Below are positions 26,367-34,870 of a DNA stretch of 64,000 bases, one piece after another. The translations under genes were made by a program, and so were the position numbers. Within the stretch, counting starts at the first letter, position 1. Each line of letters starts with the position of its first letter. This stretch comes from Clostridia bacterium (lineage in GTDB: Bacteria; Bacillota; Clostridia; Oscillospirales; Acutalibacteraceae). Location: contig JAFSYP010000124.1 of the NCBI GenBank assembly GCA_017449935.1, positions 1 to 64,000 of the forward strand, written 5' to 3'. Below the pieces are notes generated by a model that searched no databases, was not told the origin of the DNA, and saw only the letters and a list, made by a program, of their open reading frames with translations.

Positions 26367-26993
26367 TTATTCCTCCGTTTTGATGAGCTTTTCCAATTCA
26401 CGAATACGCGCGTCGAGCGCGTCGATATGCATTTGCAGGGGGTTGGGGATATGGATCTGGTCGAGCGGCACGCGCTGTCCGTTCTGGCGGACGATCTGCG
26501 CCGGTACGCCGACGGCCGTACAGTTGGGCGGGATCTCCGAAAGCACGACGGCGCCTGCGGCGATCTGGCTGCCGTCGCCCACCGTAAAGGGGCCGAGCAC
26601 CTTTGCGCCCGCGCCGATCATCACGCCGTTGCCGATGGTGGGATGGCGCTTGCCGACGTCTTTGCCCGTACCGCCGAGCGTCACGCCCTGGTATATCGTC
26701 ACGTCGTCGCCGATCACGGTCGTTTCGCCGATGACGACGCCGGTGCCGTGGTCGATGAAAAAGCGGCGGCCGATGGTCGCGGCGGGATGGATTTCGATCC
26801 CCGTCCGGCGCGCCGCGCGCTGCGAGATCCAGCGCGCCATGAAGAGCAGGCCGTGATGATAGCACCAGTACGCCCTGCGGTGCATCCGGATCGCGCGCAG
26901 TCCCGGATACAATAATAAGATCTCCAGGAAGGAACGTGCCGCGGGGTCGCGATCCCGCACGCTCTGCACGTCCTCCCGCAAACGGTCAAACAT
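26367..26993 (-). CDS. cysE: serine O-acetyltransferase
   Basis: Makes O-acetylserine from serine and acetyl-CoA, the first step of cysteine synthesis. 208 aa; the N-terminal helical part is short as in Bacillus and clostridial CysE, followed by a left-handed beta-helix with hexapeptide repeats (FFIDHGTGVVIGETTVIGDD, PTIGNGVMIGAGAKVLGP). The acidic-His pair in FIDHGTG is intact. ATG 26993 has GGAGG nine bases upstream; a TTG three codons earlier is less suitable. First gene of cysE-cysS, under a cysteine T-box. Confidence 0.94.
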   Translation of the reverse strand: MFDRLREDVQSVRDRDPAARSFLEILLLYPGLRAIRMHRRAYWCYHHGLLFMARWISQRAARRTGIEIHPAATIGRRFFIDHGTGVVIGETTVIGDDVTIYQGVTLGGTGKDVGKRHPTIGNGVMIGAGAKVLGPFTVGDGSQIAAGAVVLSEIPPNCTAVGVPAQIVRQNGQRVPLDQIHIPNPLQMHIDALDARIRELEKLIKTEE

Positions 26994-27013
26994 CAAAAAC
27001 AACCTCCAAACTC

Positions 27014-27228
27014 AAAAAACGCCCCCAAGCCCTATGGCTCGGAGGCGTCGATACGCGGTTCCACTCCGGTTTATCACTCAGACGGGGTATCACGGTCCCA
27101 CCCGGGCGGGCATTTCCTCCCGCCGGCTCCGGGACGCACTTCGCCGCCGCCGCGCAAGGACTCTCTCAGCCGCCGAAGTCCCTCTCTGCTGCACGGAATG
27201 ACGGGTACTCTTTCCCTTCATCGCCTGT
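27014..27228 (-). ncRNA. T-box riboswitch (tRNA-Cys) of cysE-cysS
   Basis: Minus-strand leader with all main T-box parts. The conserved antiterminator bulge TGGAACCGCG is at 27063-27054. Its UGGA pairs with a UCCA tRNA end, fitting the U discriminator of tRNA-Cys. The specifier candidate is UGC (27138-27136) in GAAGTGCGTC. The AG-bulge region GCAGAGAGGGAC lies in stem I. The terminator stem ACGCC...GGCGT with a U-run is at 27048-27014. Uncharged tRNA-Cys should allow read-through into both cysteine genes. Confidence 0.93.
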
Positions 27229-27235
27229 ACGAATT

Positions 27236-27264
27236 ATTATATGCAAATTACTTGAAAAAGTCAA
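27236..27264 (-). promoter_or_regulatory. promoter of the T-box-cysE-cysS transcript
   Basis: Minus strand TTGACT (27264-27259), 17 bases, TATAAT (27241-27236). The -35 box lies inside the 3' end of pgsA. Confidence 0.8.
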
Positions 27265-27817
27265 TTCTTTTTTTTGCCTGGAAAAAGTAGATCACGCCCG
27301 ACACGACCGCGAACACGGTGGTGATCCAGACCAGTACGTTCGACACGGCGACGTACAGATCGGCACAGCCCGCGAACCGCGGCACATACAGCACTGCTTC
27401 ACCCAGCAGCAGGATCAGCAGCACGAACGCCATCTGCGTCGCGGTCTTGATCTTGCCGAAGATGTTGGCGGGGATCACGACGCCCTGCGCCGAAGCGATC
27501 AGCCGCATGGATGTGACGGCAAATTCCCGCGTGAGGATCAGCATCACGCACCACACGCTGCAAAGGTCCATTTTGAGGAACGCGAGGAACGCCGCGGTCG
27601 TCAGCACCTTATCCGCGACGGGATCGAGCAGCATACCGAAGGCGGTGATCTGGTCGTGCTTGCGCGCGAGCTTTCCGTCGATCGCGTCGGTCACGGACGC
27701 GGCGGCGAAGATGACCGCCGCGCACAGGAACTTGTGCGGGAAATCCGCCAGCAGGACGGCGAGAAAGACGGGCGTGATGCAGAACCGCGCCAGCGTCAGT
27801 TTATTCGGTGTGTTCAT
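27248..27817 (-). CDS. pgsA: phosphatidylglycerophosphate synthase
   Basis: Integral membrane CDP-alcohol phosphatidyltransferase joining CDP-diacylglycerol and glycerol-3-phosphate, the committed step to phosphatidylglycerol. 189 aa. The family signature D-x2-DG-x2-AR-x8-G-x3-D-x3-D is seen in DAIDGKLARKHDQITAFGML followed by LDPVADK. Four to six hydrophobic segments follow. It is the last gene of recA-recX-rimO-pgsA, 10 bases after rimO. Confidence 0.95.
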   Translation of the reverse strand: MNTPNKLTLARFCITPVFLAVLLADFPHKFLCAAVIFAAASVTDAIDGKLARKHDQITAFGMLLDPVADKVLTTAAFLAFLKMDLCSVWCVMLILTREFAVTSMRLIASAQGVVIPANIFGKIKTATQMAFVLLILLLGEAVLYVPRFAGCADLYVAVSNVLVWITTVFAVVSGVIYFFQAKKRIDFFK

Positions 27818-27827
27818 AAACGGCCTC

Positions 27828-29159
27828 TCAAAGATCGAGCATGTCGCGGCCGACGAGATCGTATTCCTTCGTGTCGATCACCAGCACGTCGACATATTCG
27901 CCCGGCTCATAGTCCTCGGTGCTCGTGAAATAGATCATCCCGTCGATCTCCGGCGCGTCCATATAGGTGCGGCCGATGTAGCAGTCGGCATAGGCGTCGT
28001 ATTCCTCGACCAGCACGGTGTACGTCTTGCCGACGCGGGCAAGGTTTTTGTCCTCGACGATACTGTACTGGTCGTTCATCAATATTTCGCCCCGATGCCG
28101 CTTGACGTCGTCCTCGACCTGGCCGTCCATATCGAACGCCGGCGTGCCCTCCTGCGGAGAAAAGGCGAAGCAGCCCATGCGGTCGAACTCCATCTCGTTA
28201 ACGAACAGCGCCAGATTGTCGAACGCGTCCTCGTCCTCGCCGGGGAAGCCGGTCATGAACGTGGTGCGGATGACGATATCGGGCATGGCCAGGCGCAGCT
28301 TTTCGATCAGTGCGCGGTTCTCCGCGGCCGTCCCGCGGCGGTTCATCGCCTGCAGGATGCGGTCGTCCGCGTGCTGGAGCGGCAGGTCCATATAGTGCAG
28401 CACCTTATGCTCGGTGCGCATGACTTCGATCAGCTCGTCGGTCACCTTGTCGGGATAGCAGTACAGCATCCGGATCCAGCGGATGCCGTCGATCCCGCAC
28501 AGCGCACGCAGCAGCTCCGGCAGACGCAGCTCGCCGTACAGATCCGCGCCGTAGTTGGTCGTGTCCTGCGCGATCAGGATCAGCTCCTTCACGCCCGACG
28601 CGGCAAGCTGCGACGCTTCTTCGAGGATGCTTTCCATTGGGCGGCTGCGGTATGCGCCGCGGATGTCGGGGATGGCGCAGTAGGCGCAGCAGTTGGAACA
28701 GCCGTCGGCGATCTTCAGATAGGCCCAGTATTCCGGCGTCGTCAGAAGACGCGGACTGCCCAGCGGCAGCCCCGACTGATCGGGACACTCAAAGATCCGG
28801 TCGTCTGCCGTCAGAACTTTTTCGACCAGATCGGCGATTTCGCCGTCTGCGCCGATGCCGATCGCGGCGTCGACCTCCGGGAACTCCGACAGGATCTCCT
28901 CGCGCTGCGTCTGGACAAGACAGCCGGTGACGACGATCTTGCGGATCACGCCTTCGTTCTTCAGCTCGACCATGTCCAGGATGTTTTCGATGGCCTCGCG
29001 CTTCGCGTCGTCGATGAAAGCGCAGGTGTTGATGATCACCGCGTCAGCGCCGTCGACGTAATCCACGATCTCAAAGCCCTTGTCGCGAAGTGCAGCCAGC
29101 ATCGTTTCGGCGTCCACCTGATTTTTGGGGCAGCCCAGAGAGATCAATCCAACTCGCAT
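27828..29159 (-). CDS. rimO: ribosomal protein S12 methylthiotransferase
   Basis: Radical-SAM enzyme adding a methylthio group to the conserved aspartate of ribosomal protein S12. 443 aa. The UPF0004 domain has cysteines C10, C46 and C80; the radical-SAM cluster is C154-x3-C158-x2-C161 (CSNCCAYC); a C-terminal TRAM domain ends in LVGRDMLDL. MRVGLISLGCPKN at the start is typical of RimO rather than MiaB. It overlaps recX by 16 bases. Confidence 0.95.
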   Translation of the reverse strand: MRVGLISLGCPKNQVDAETMLAALRDKGFEIVDYVDGADAVIINTCAFIDDAKREAIENILDMVELKNEGVIRKIVVTGCLVQTQREEILSEFPEVDAAIGIGADGEIADLVEKVLTADDRIFECPDQSGLPLGSPRLLTTPEYWAYLKIADGCSNCCAYCAIPDIRGAYRSRPMESILEEASQLAASGVKELILIAQDTTNYGADLYGELRLPELLRALCGIDGIRWIRMLYCYPDKVTDELIEVMRTEHKVLHYMDLPLQHADDRILQAMNRRGTAAENRALIEKLRLAMPDIVIRTTFMTGFPGEDEDAFDNLALFVNEMEFDRMGCFAFSPQEGTPAFDMDGQVEDDVKRHRGEILMNDQYSIVEDKNLARVGKTYTVLVEEYDAYADCYIGRTYMDAPEIDGMIYFTSTEDYEPGEYVDVLVIDTKEYDLVGRDMLDL

Positions 29160-29773
29160 TCGTCCTCGTCTCCTTCGATTTCGATTTGCCGCAGCGCGCT
29201 GCGGATGTCGCCGTAGCCGTAGCCCAGCCGCTGCAGCGCCGCGATTGTGCGCCGCAGGCCTTTTTCATCGCGGAACTTCCCCGCGAACTTTGTCTGTAAC
29301 AATTCTATGATACACGCATCCGCCGCAAAGTCAAGCCCCCGCACGGCTTCTTCCGCCGTTTCGCGGTCGACGCCCTTCTGCAAAAGCTCCTGCATGATGC
29401 GCCGCGGCGCGCATTTTTTGCGCCGCAGCAGCTCCGAGGCATAGTTTTCCGCAAAGCGCGTATCGTCCAGCAGCCGCAGCGCTTCGAGCCGGTCCGCCGC
29501 TTTTTCGGCGGCCTCCTCGCCGAAGTCCTCACGCAGGCGCTCGACGAGCTGCCGGCGCGTGCGGTCCTGATAGGACAGCAGACCGGCGCCCTTGTTGAAC
29601 GCGCGCCGATCGTTCGCGTCACGCAGGAACTTCGCCGCTTCATCGCCGGACAGCTCGGCGCCGTCCCGCAGACCGCAGGTGCTGAAATACAGGGAATCGA
29701 CGGTGGTTTGGTACGCACCGTCGATATAAACGTGTACTTTGTCCCCTTTGCCGGGTTTGACGGTCAGGATCAT
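29144..29773 (-). CDS. recX: RecA regulator RecX
   Basis: A 209-aa helical protein that binds RecA filaments and limits their activity. It shows the family's three-helix repeats, with RTRRQLVERLREDFGEEAAEKA, TRFAENYASELLRRKKCAPR and the KGLRRTIAALQRLGYGYGDI C-terminal repeat. It starts seven bases after the recA stop with no strong ribosome binding site, so translation probably depends on recA; it overlaps rimO. Confidence 0.9.
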   Translation of the reverse strand: MILTVKPGKGDKVHVYIDGAYQTTVDSLYFSTCGLRDGAELSGDEAAKFLRDANDRRAFNKGAGLLSYQDRTRRQLVERLREDFGEEAAEKAADRLEALRLLDDTRFAENYASELLRRKKCAPRRIMQELLQKGVDRETAEEAVRGLDFAADACIIELLQTKFAGKFRDEKGLRRTIAALQRLGYGYGDIRSALRQIEIEGDEDECELD

Positions 29774-29780
29774 ACTATAC

Positions 29781-30932
29781 TTAATCGTCGTCCACGGCGA
29801 TGTCCAGCTTGGACTTGGCTTCTTCCTTGGTCGTCGGCGCGCTTGCGCCCGTTTCGGCCGGCGCGTCGTCCGCCTTGCCTTTGCTCTTCTTCACGGGCTT
29901 GTTGGCGTCCATGATGCGGTCCTTGCTCTCCAGGATCTTTGCCTCGATCTCGGCGCACAGCGCGGGATCGTTCTTGAGAAGCTCCTTGACGTTGTCGCGC
30001 CCCTGCGCCAGACGCTGCTCGCCGTAGGAGAACCACGCGCCGCTCTTGCGGATGATGTCGAGCTTGACGCCCAGGTCGACGACCTCGCCCACGTGCGAGA
30101 TGCCCTCGCCGAACATGATGTCGAACTCCGCCTCCTTGAAGGGGGGCGCGACCTTGTTCTTGACGATCTTGACGCGTGTGCGCGCGCCGACGAATTCGTT
30201 GCCCGCGAGCTTGATCGTTTCGATGCGGCGCACGTCCAGTCGCATGGTGGCGTAGAACTTGAGCGCGCGACCGCCGGTCGTCGTTTCGGGGTTGCCGAAC
30301 ATGACGCCGATCTTTTCGCGCAGCTGATTGATGAAGATGATGATGGTGTTCGTTTTCGACACCGTGCCGGCCAGCTTGCGCAGCGCCTGCGACATCAGAC
30401 GTGCATGCTGTCCCATGTGCGAGTCGCCCATTTCGCCCTCGATCTCGGCACGCGGCGTCAGCGCGGCCACAGAGTCGACGACCAGCACGTCGATCGCGCC
30501 GGAACGCACCAGCGCTTCCGCGATCTCGAGCGCCTGCTCACCGTCGTCCGGCTGGGAGACGAGCAAGGAATTGATGTCCACGCCGATCTTTTCGGCATAG
30601 ACCGGGTCGAGCGCGTGCTCGGCGTCGATGAACGCCGCTTCGCCGCCCTGCTTCTGTGCCTCGGCGACGACGTGCAGCGCCAGCGTCGTTTTGCCGGAGG
30701 ACTCCGGACCGTAGATCTCGATGATCCTGCCGCGCGGCATACCGCCGATGCCGGTCGCCGCGTCGAGCGCGATGGAGCCGGTGGAGATGGCAGCGACATT
30801 CATGGTATGGTTCTCGCCCAGACGCATGACCGCGCCCTCGCCGTAATTCTTCTTGATCTGTGCCAGCGCTGTTTCAAGCGCTTTCTGTTTGTTGTCTTCA
30901 TGGTTTTCGGGCTGTTTCTTGTTGACTGCCAT
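29781..30932 (-). CDS. recA: recombinase RecA
   Basis: DNA strand-exchange protein, SOS co-protease and ATPase. 383 aa. Walker [10 protein letters not shown] is at 75-83; IDAEHALDP, the DSVAAL Walker B strand and the L2-region [20 protein letters not shown] are intact. The C-terminus is rich in lysine and alanine and ends acidic. ATG 30932 has GGAGG seven bases upstream; an earlier in-frame start at 31016 lies at the -35 box. First gene of a four-gene operon. Confidence 0.98.
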   Translation of the reverse strand: MAVNKKQPENHEDNKQKALETALAQIKKNYGEGAVMRLGENHTMNVAAISTGSIALDAATGIGGMPRGRIIEIYGPESSGKTTLALHVVAEAQKQGGEAAFIDAEHALDPVYAEKIGVDINSLLVSQPDDGEQALEIAEALVRSGAIDVLVVDSVAALTPRAEIEGEMGDSHMGQHARLMSQALRKLAGTVSKTNTIIIFINQLREKIGVMFGNPETTTGGRALKFYATMRLDVRRIETIKLAGNEFVGARTRVKIVKNKVAPPFKEAEFDIMFGEGISHVGEVVDLGVKLDIIRKSGAWFSYGEQRLAQGRDNVKELLKNDPALCAEIEAKILESKDRIMDANKPVKKSKGKADDAPAETGASAPTTKEEAKSKLDIAVDDD

Positions 30933-30960
30933 TCCTTTTCCTCCGTTTCCGTACTGATTC

Positions 30961-31016
30961 TGTACAAATGTTCGTTTATTCGTTGACATTATACCGTATT
31001 TCCGCGGCAAATGCAA
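30961..31016 (-). promoter_or_regulatory. recA promoter with candidate LexA box
   Basis: Minus strand TTGCAT (31016-31011), 17 bases, TATAAT (30993-30988). Downstream, CGAACATTTGTACA (30974-30961) matches the Gram-positive SOS box CGAAC-N4-GTTCG in its left half and GT; the right half is weaker (GTACA). It sits in the early transcribed region. Confidence 0.7.
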
Positions 31017-31053
31017 GCGCTAAATAAAAAATAAAGAAATTGCAAAAAAACAC

Positions 31054-31082
31054 TTGCTTTTTTTTGTTGAATCTGTTAATAT
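31054..31082 (+). promoter_or_regulatory. rpmB promoter
   Basis: TTGCTT, 17 bases, TAATAT, divergent from the recA promoter 40 bases away. Confidence 0.6.
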
Positions 31083-31149
31083 ACTTTTTGCTATCTTTGA
31101 TGATGAGTTTTGATAGGGCATAAATCGCTGTCGTAAGGAGGTGCCGATC

Positions 31150-31338
31150 ATGGCAAAGTGCGAGTTTTGCGGAAAGAGCGTTACTTTCGGTATCAAGGTT
31201 TCCCATTCCCACAGACGTTCCAACAGAACATGGAAGCCCAACGTAAAGCGCGTCAAGGCAATCGTTGACGGATCCCCCAAGCGTGTGTACGCTTGCACCC
31301 GTTGCCTGCGCTCCGGCAAGGTCACCCGTGCCGTTTGA
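31150..31338 (+). CDS. rpmB: 50S ribosomal protein L28
   Basis: A 62-aa large-subunit protein. MAKCEFCGKSVTFG with C4-x2-C7 and CTRCL near the C-terminus form the zinc-binding C+ version. SHSHRRSNRTWKPN is the family hallmark. AAGGAGG is eight bases before the ATG. Single gene with its own promoter and terminator. Confidence 0.97.
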   Translation: MAKCEFCGKSVTFGIKVSHSHRRSNRTWKPNVKRVKAIVDGSPKRVYACTRCLRSGKVTRAV

Positions 31339-31369
31339 GGTCGGAACCTTTTGAACGTGATCAACGCGT

Positions 31370-31408
31370 AAGGACTGTTTCTTCGGAAGCGGTCCTTCTT
31401 TCTTTTTC
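31370..31408 (+). terminator. rpmB terminator
   Basis: Stem AAGGAC.../...GTCCTT (31370-31397) with a UUCG loop, followed by CTTTCTTTTTC. Confidence 0.8.
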
Positions 31409-31430
31409 GGCTGCAAATGCAGTATACCGC

Positions 31431-31460
31431 ATATGCTGTCCCAAAAAAAGGACAGCATAT
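31431..31460. repeat. perfect 11-bp inverted repeat
   Basis: ATATGCTGTCC (31431-31441) and its exact complement (31450-31460) around C-A7. On the plus strand the second arm is followed by CGGG, so it is not a classical terminator; on the minus strand the loop is U-rich. Confidence 0.75.
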
Positions 31461-31564
31461 CGGGAATATATCACCGATCCGTTCCGACCGGCGATCCGTG
31501 CGGAACCCTTCCCGCAACCCGCAGGGACGGCCGTCTGCAATTATCTATGGCGTTTCACGACGCC

Positions 31565-31800
31565 GCGGCGGACGCGCAATGTGCGTCTACAAAAAGCCTT
31601 TATATATCAACGATCTGCGACGTTCGTACCCGTAGGGACGCGGCCTGCCGCCTGCAAAACGAAACGTAAAGAACGTCATTCAGAGCGCGTCAGCGCGTGG
31701 GAATCCGTACCCCATTGTCGAGGCGAAAAAACATTCACATACGGAGAAACGGATCGCCGCGCTTCGCTTGCGATGACGCCCGCCGGAAACGAAAACGGCG
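31565..31800. repeat. dispersed intergenic repeat (copy 1) in a gene-free stretch
   Basis: The 31339-31895 gap holds no convincing gene. Bases 31741-31797 match 47017-47072 with about five differences over 57 bases (ACGGAGAA, CGGATCGCCGCGCTTCGC, GCGATGACG shared). GCGGACGCGC at 31569 also recurs at 47133. Such units resemble the short GC-rich intergenic palindromes scattered in many clostridial genomes. Confidence 0.65.
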
Positions 31801-31834
31801 TCGTACGGCGGCGCGAACTTTTTTGCGTCGGTCG

Positions 31835-31864
31835 TTGACAGCGCCGTCTGGAATTTGCTATAAT
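31835..31864 (+). promoter_or_regulatory. promoter of the allulose epimerase operon
   Basis: TTGACA, 18 bases, TATAAT, 31 bases before the ATG. Confidence 0.8.
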
Positions 31865-31895
31865 AAAAACAGTATTCAGAACTGGAGGGAACTCA

Positions 31896-32768
31896 ATGAA
31901 ATACGGGATCTATTACGCCTACTGGGCGAAGGAATGGGGCGGTGATTTTCTGCCGTATATCGAGCGCGTGAAGAGGCTCGGCTTCGACGTGCTGGAGGTC
32001 GCGTGCGGCGCGTTCGACCGCGACGGCGACGAGACGTTCCGCGAGCTTCGCCGTGCGGCGGAATATCACGGGATCGCGCTTTCGGGCGGCTACGGCCCGC
32101 GTCCGGAGCACAATCTCGCCTCGCCCGACACGGCGGCGGTGGAGCGCGCGTTCGCGTTTTATGCCGACGTGTTCCGCAAGATGGAGCTGGCCGGTATCGA
32201 CCGCATCGGCGGCGCGCTGTATTCCTACTGGCCGGTCGATTTTGCCGCGGGCTTCGACAAGGCGGCCGATACCGAGCGCAGCGTCAAAAACATGCGTCGT
32301 CTGGCGGACATGGCGGCCGACCGCGGCGTCACGCTCTGCATGGAATCGCTCAACCGGTTCGAGGGCTATATGATCAACGAATCCGCCGAGGACGTCGCGT
32401 ACGTCCGGGCGGTGGACAAGCCGAACGTCAAGGCAATGCTCGACACGTTCCATATGAACATCGAGGAGGACTCTATGACGGACGCCATCCGCCGCACAAA
32501 GGGCACGCTGGGCCATTTCCATGTGGGCGAAGCGAACCGCCGCTGTCCCTACGCGGGCGGCCGGACGGACTGGAAAGCCATCGGCAGCGCGCTGCGTGAG
32601 ATCGGCTACGACGGCTACGTCGTGATGGAGCCGTTCGTGCGCATGGGCGGCACGGTGGGCAAAAACGTCTCGCTCTGGCGCGATCTGTCCGGCGGCGCGG
32701 ACGACGCGCGTCTGGACGCGGAAGCCGCGGCTTCGGTCAGGTATCTGCGTGAAATGATGGAGGCGTAA
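31896..32768 (+). CDS. D-allulose (psicose)/D-tagatose 3-epimerase
   Basis: A 290-aa TIM-barrel ketose 3-epimerase interconverting D-fructose and D-allulose or related ketohexoses. It resembles the clostridial enzymes along its whole length: MKYGIYYAYW start, IGGALYSYWPVDFA, MLDTFHMNIEE, GHFHVGEANR and VVMEPFVRMGG. The four metal ligands are E150, D183, H209 and E245, as in characterised members. A GGAGGGAA site lies upstream of the ATG. It leads a likely operon with the metallophosphoesterase (four bases downstream) and the VTT protein. The natural substrate cannot be fixed from sequence alone. Confidence 0.88.
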   Translation: MKYGIYYAYWAKEWGGDFLPYIERVKRLGFDVLEVACGAFDRDGDETFRELRRAAEYHGIALSGGYGPRPEHNLASPDTAAVERAFAFYADVFRKMELAGIDRIGGALYSYWPVDFAAGFDKAADTERSVKNMRRLADMAADRGVTLCMESLNRFEGYMINESAEDVAYVRAVDKPNVKAMLDTFHMNIEEDSMTDAIRRTKGTLGHFHVGEANRRCPYAGGRTDWKAIGSALREIGYDGYVVMEPFVRMGGTVGKNVSLWRDLSGGADDARLDAEAAASVRYLREMMEA

Positions 32769-32772
32769 CGCG

Positions 32773-33930
32773 ATGCAGGTAGAACGCAAGATCTGTTTTC
32801 CGAAAGGGCGGAAGCTGCGCATCATGCAGGTCAGCGACGTGCAGGATATGCACTTCATCCGCCGCGCGATGGTCGAAATGCTCGAGCGCGCGTACGATAC
32901 CGTGCAGCCCGATCTTGTCGTGCTCACGGGCGACAATATCCACGGCAACCATCTGGACGAGGACCGTCTGGGACGCAAGACGGACGAATTCTCCGTCATT
33001 CTGCGGCATATGGTCGACGCGCTGTACTATGTGGCCGAGCCGATCGAGAAGCGCGGGATCCCGTTCTGCATGATCTTCGGCAACCACGACGACCTCAATC
33101 CGGTCACCAAGCAGGAGCAGGCGGACCTGTATAAGGATTATCCGCATTTCTTCGGTCTCAACGACAGCGAGCCGCAGCTCGACTGCGACACCTATAACGT
33201 TCCGATCTACACGAGCGACGGCGAAAAGATCGCCTTCAATCTGTGGATGCTCGATTCCGCCGGAAAGGACGACGGCACGGGCAAGGGCTTTGAATACGTC
33301 AAGGCGGAAGCGATCGAATGGTACCGTCGCCGGAGCGACGCGCTCAAGGCGCAGAACGGCGGCGCGCCCGTTCCCTCGCTGATGTTCCAGCACGTGCCTG
33401 TCCCGCAGGTGCGCGAGCTGTTTATCCCCTGCGGCGAGGACGATCCGAACGCGGTCAAGTGGCGCGGACCGGACGGCCTTCCCTATAAGCTCGACTTTGA
33501 ACGCGCCGACGGCTATGCCGACGAGTACCCGGACGTGTGCGATACGGATTTCGGCCAGCTCGACGCCATACGCGCGCAGGGCGACGTGTGCGCGCTCGTG
33601 TTCGGTCACGACCACGCCAACAATTTCATCAGCGAGCTGGACGGCGTGAAGATCATCCAGACGCCCGCCGCGTCCTTCCGTTCCTACGGCACCGCCCGCG
33701 CCAGAGGCGTGCGCGTGTTCGAGATCGGCGAAGACGATCCGTGGAATGTTGACACATATACGCTCAGCTATTACGATCTGATGGGCAAAACGCCGCGCTC
33801 GATGCTTTCGTTTTTCATGAGCGCAGATGAGTACGACCGTACGCGCGTCGTCGCGTTCGGCGCGGCGGCTGCGGCCGCGCTGCTGGGCGGCACGGCGCTT
33901 GCGGTACGGCGGCTGCGCCGCGGGAAATAA
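32773..33930 (+). CDS. calcineurin-like metallophosphoesterase with C-terminal membrane anchor
   Basis: A 385-aa phosphoesterase. The di-metal site motifs are SDVQDMH (D22; Q takes the place of the usual DxH histidine, as in PhoD/YkuE-like relatives), LTGDNIHGNH, FGNHDD and a late FGHDHANNF. The last 30 residues have an alanine-rich hydrophobic segment followed by RRLRRGK, a C-terminal anchor. There is no N-terminal signal peptide, so the catalytic domain would face the cytoplasm. Substrate unknown. Within a likely operon. Confidence 0.85.
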   Translation: MQVERKICFPKGRKLRIMQVSDVQDMHFIRRAMVEMLERAYDTVQPDLVVLTGDNIHGNHLDEDRLGRKTDEFSVILRHMVDALYYVAEPIEKRGIPFCMIFGNHDDLNPVTKQEQADLYKDYPHFFGLNDSEPQLDCDTYNVPIYTSDGEKIAFNLWMLDSAGKDDGTGKGFEYVKAEAIEWYRRRSDALKAQNGGAPVPSLMFQHVPVPQVRELFIPCGEDDPNAVKWRGPDGLPYKLDFERADGYADEYPDVCDTDFGQLDAIRAQGDVCALVFGHDHANNFISELDGVKIIQTPAASFRSYGTARARGVRVFEIGEDDPWNVDTYTLSYYDLMGKTPRSMLSFFMSADEYDRTRVVAFGAAAAAALLGGTALAVRRLRRGK

Positions 33931-33950
33931 CGGCAGAGGAGAGGAAAACG

Positions 33951-34679
33951 ATGTCGGAAAAGAAAGACTACGGGAAGCTGGTCAAGGTTTTGCAGATCGT
34001 CACCGGCGTGATCATGCTCGCGCTGGTGGTCTTCGGCGTCATCCTGATGAAAAAATACAACATCAACGCAAAGAATATCCCCGAACTGAGCCAGAAGCTC
34101 AGCGAGTTTGCCAACGGCACGCTGATCGTGTCGCTCGTCATGATCGGGATCATGGTCGTCAAGTCCTTCTGTCTGATCCTGCCGCCCGCCGTCGTGATGA
34201 GCGTCTGCGCGTTCGCGCTGCCGAACCCTTGGGTCGCGTTTGTGGCGAACCTGATCGGCATGACGCTGAGTCTGGCGATCCCGTATTTCCTCGGCCGGTT
34301 TACGGGCGCGGGCATGGTCGACACGCTCAAGCAGCGATTCAAGGCCGTGAAAAAGATCGAAGACTTTGCCGGCGCGAACGAATGGAAGATGACGGCGGTC
34401 GTCAAGTTTTCCGGTATCCTGCCCGGCGACCTGTCGAGCCTGCTGTTCGGCGCGATGAACATATCCTTTAAAAACTACATGATCGGCGCGACGCTCGGCA
34501 ATCTCCCGCTGGTGATCGTGTATACGGCGTTCGGCGCGCTGCTCAAGGACGTGACGGAGAAGCCGTGGGTCCCCGCGATCCCGGTCGCCGTGATCGTCGT
34601 GTTCCTGCTGATCTCCGGCGTGCTGACCAAGAAGCTGATCTCCGATACGAAGAAGCAGAACGCGGCTTCTGCCGAATGA
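33951..34679 (+). CDS. VTT (TVP38/TMEM64/DedA-like) membrane protein
   Basis: A 242-aa polytopic protein with about five membrane segments. The VTT-domain core is visible: ILPPAVVMSVCAFALPNPW, NLIGMTLSLAIPYFLGRFTG and FSGILPGDLSSLLFGAMNIS. Members are linked to lipid scrambling and envelope homeostasis. GAGGAAAACG precedes the ATG. It is the last gene before a strong terminator. Confidence 0.85.
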   Translation: MSEKKDYGKLVKVLQIVTGVIMLALVVFGVILMKKYNINAKNIPELSQKLSEFANGTLIVSLVMIGIMVVKSFCLILPPAVVMSVCAFALPNPWVAFVANLIGMTLSLAIPYFLGRFTGAGMVDTLKQRFKAVKKIEDFAGANEWKMTAVVKFSGILPGDLSSLLFGAMNISFKNYMIGATLGNLPLVIVYTAFGALLKDVTEKPWVPAIPVAVIVVFLLISGVLTKKLISDTKKQNAASAE

Positions 34680-34694
34680 CTCTTTGACCTTTGC

Positions 34695-34731
34695 CCCGGT
34701 TGTCTGCGCATGCGCAGGCAGCCGGGCTTTT
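34695..34731 (+). terminator. terminator after the VTT gene
   Basis: Long stem CCCGGTTGTCTGCGC/GCGCAGGCAGCCGGG with one mismatch (34695-34726), then CTTTTTG. Confidence 0.88.
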
Positions 34732-34790
34732 TGATTTCGGCCGAATAAAAAAAGAATTTGTGAAAGTTTTATAAATAATGCATTTTCTAT

Positions 34791-34819
34791 TTGAAATATG
34801 CGAAAAAGTGTGCTATGAT
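34791..34819 (+). promoter_or_regulatory. promoter of the TPR-suf operon
   Basis: TTGAAA, 17 bases, TATGAT; it places the start site near 34826 and rules out translation starts further upstream. Confidence 0.65.
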
Positions 34820-34870
34820 ACAAAATGTATTATTATCATGGGATTTATTTCCGCGGAAAGGGGTTGCGGC

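Noticed and set aside
26714..27230. Small genes on either strand in the cysE leader
   Set aside because: The region folds as a T-box with terminator; open frames there are incidental.
31339..31895. Short open frames in the gap after rpmB
   Set aside because: They cross the rpmB terminator and repeat DNA and lack ribosome binding sites.
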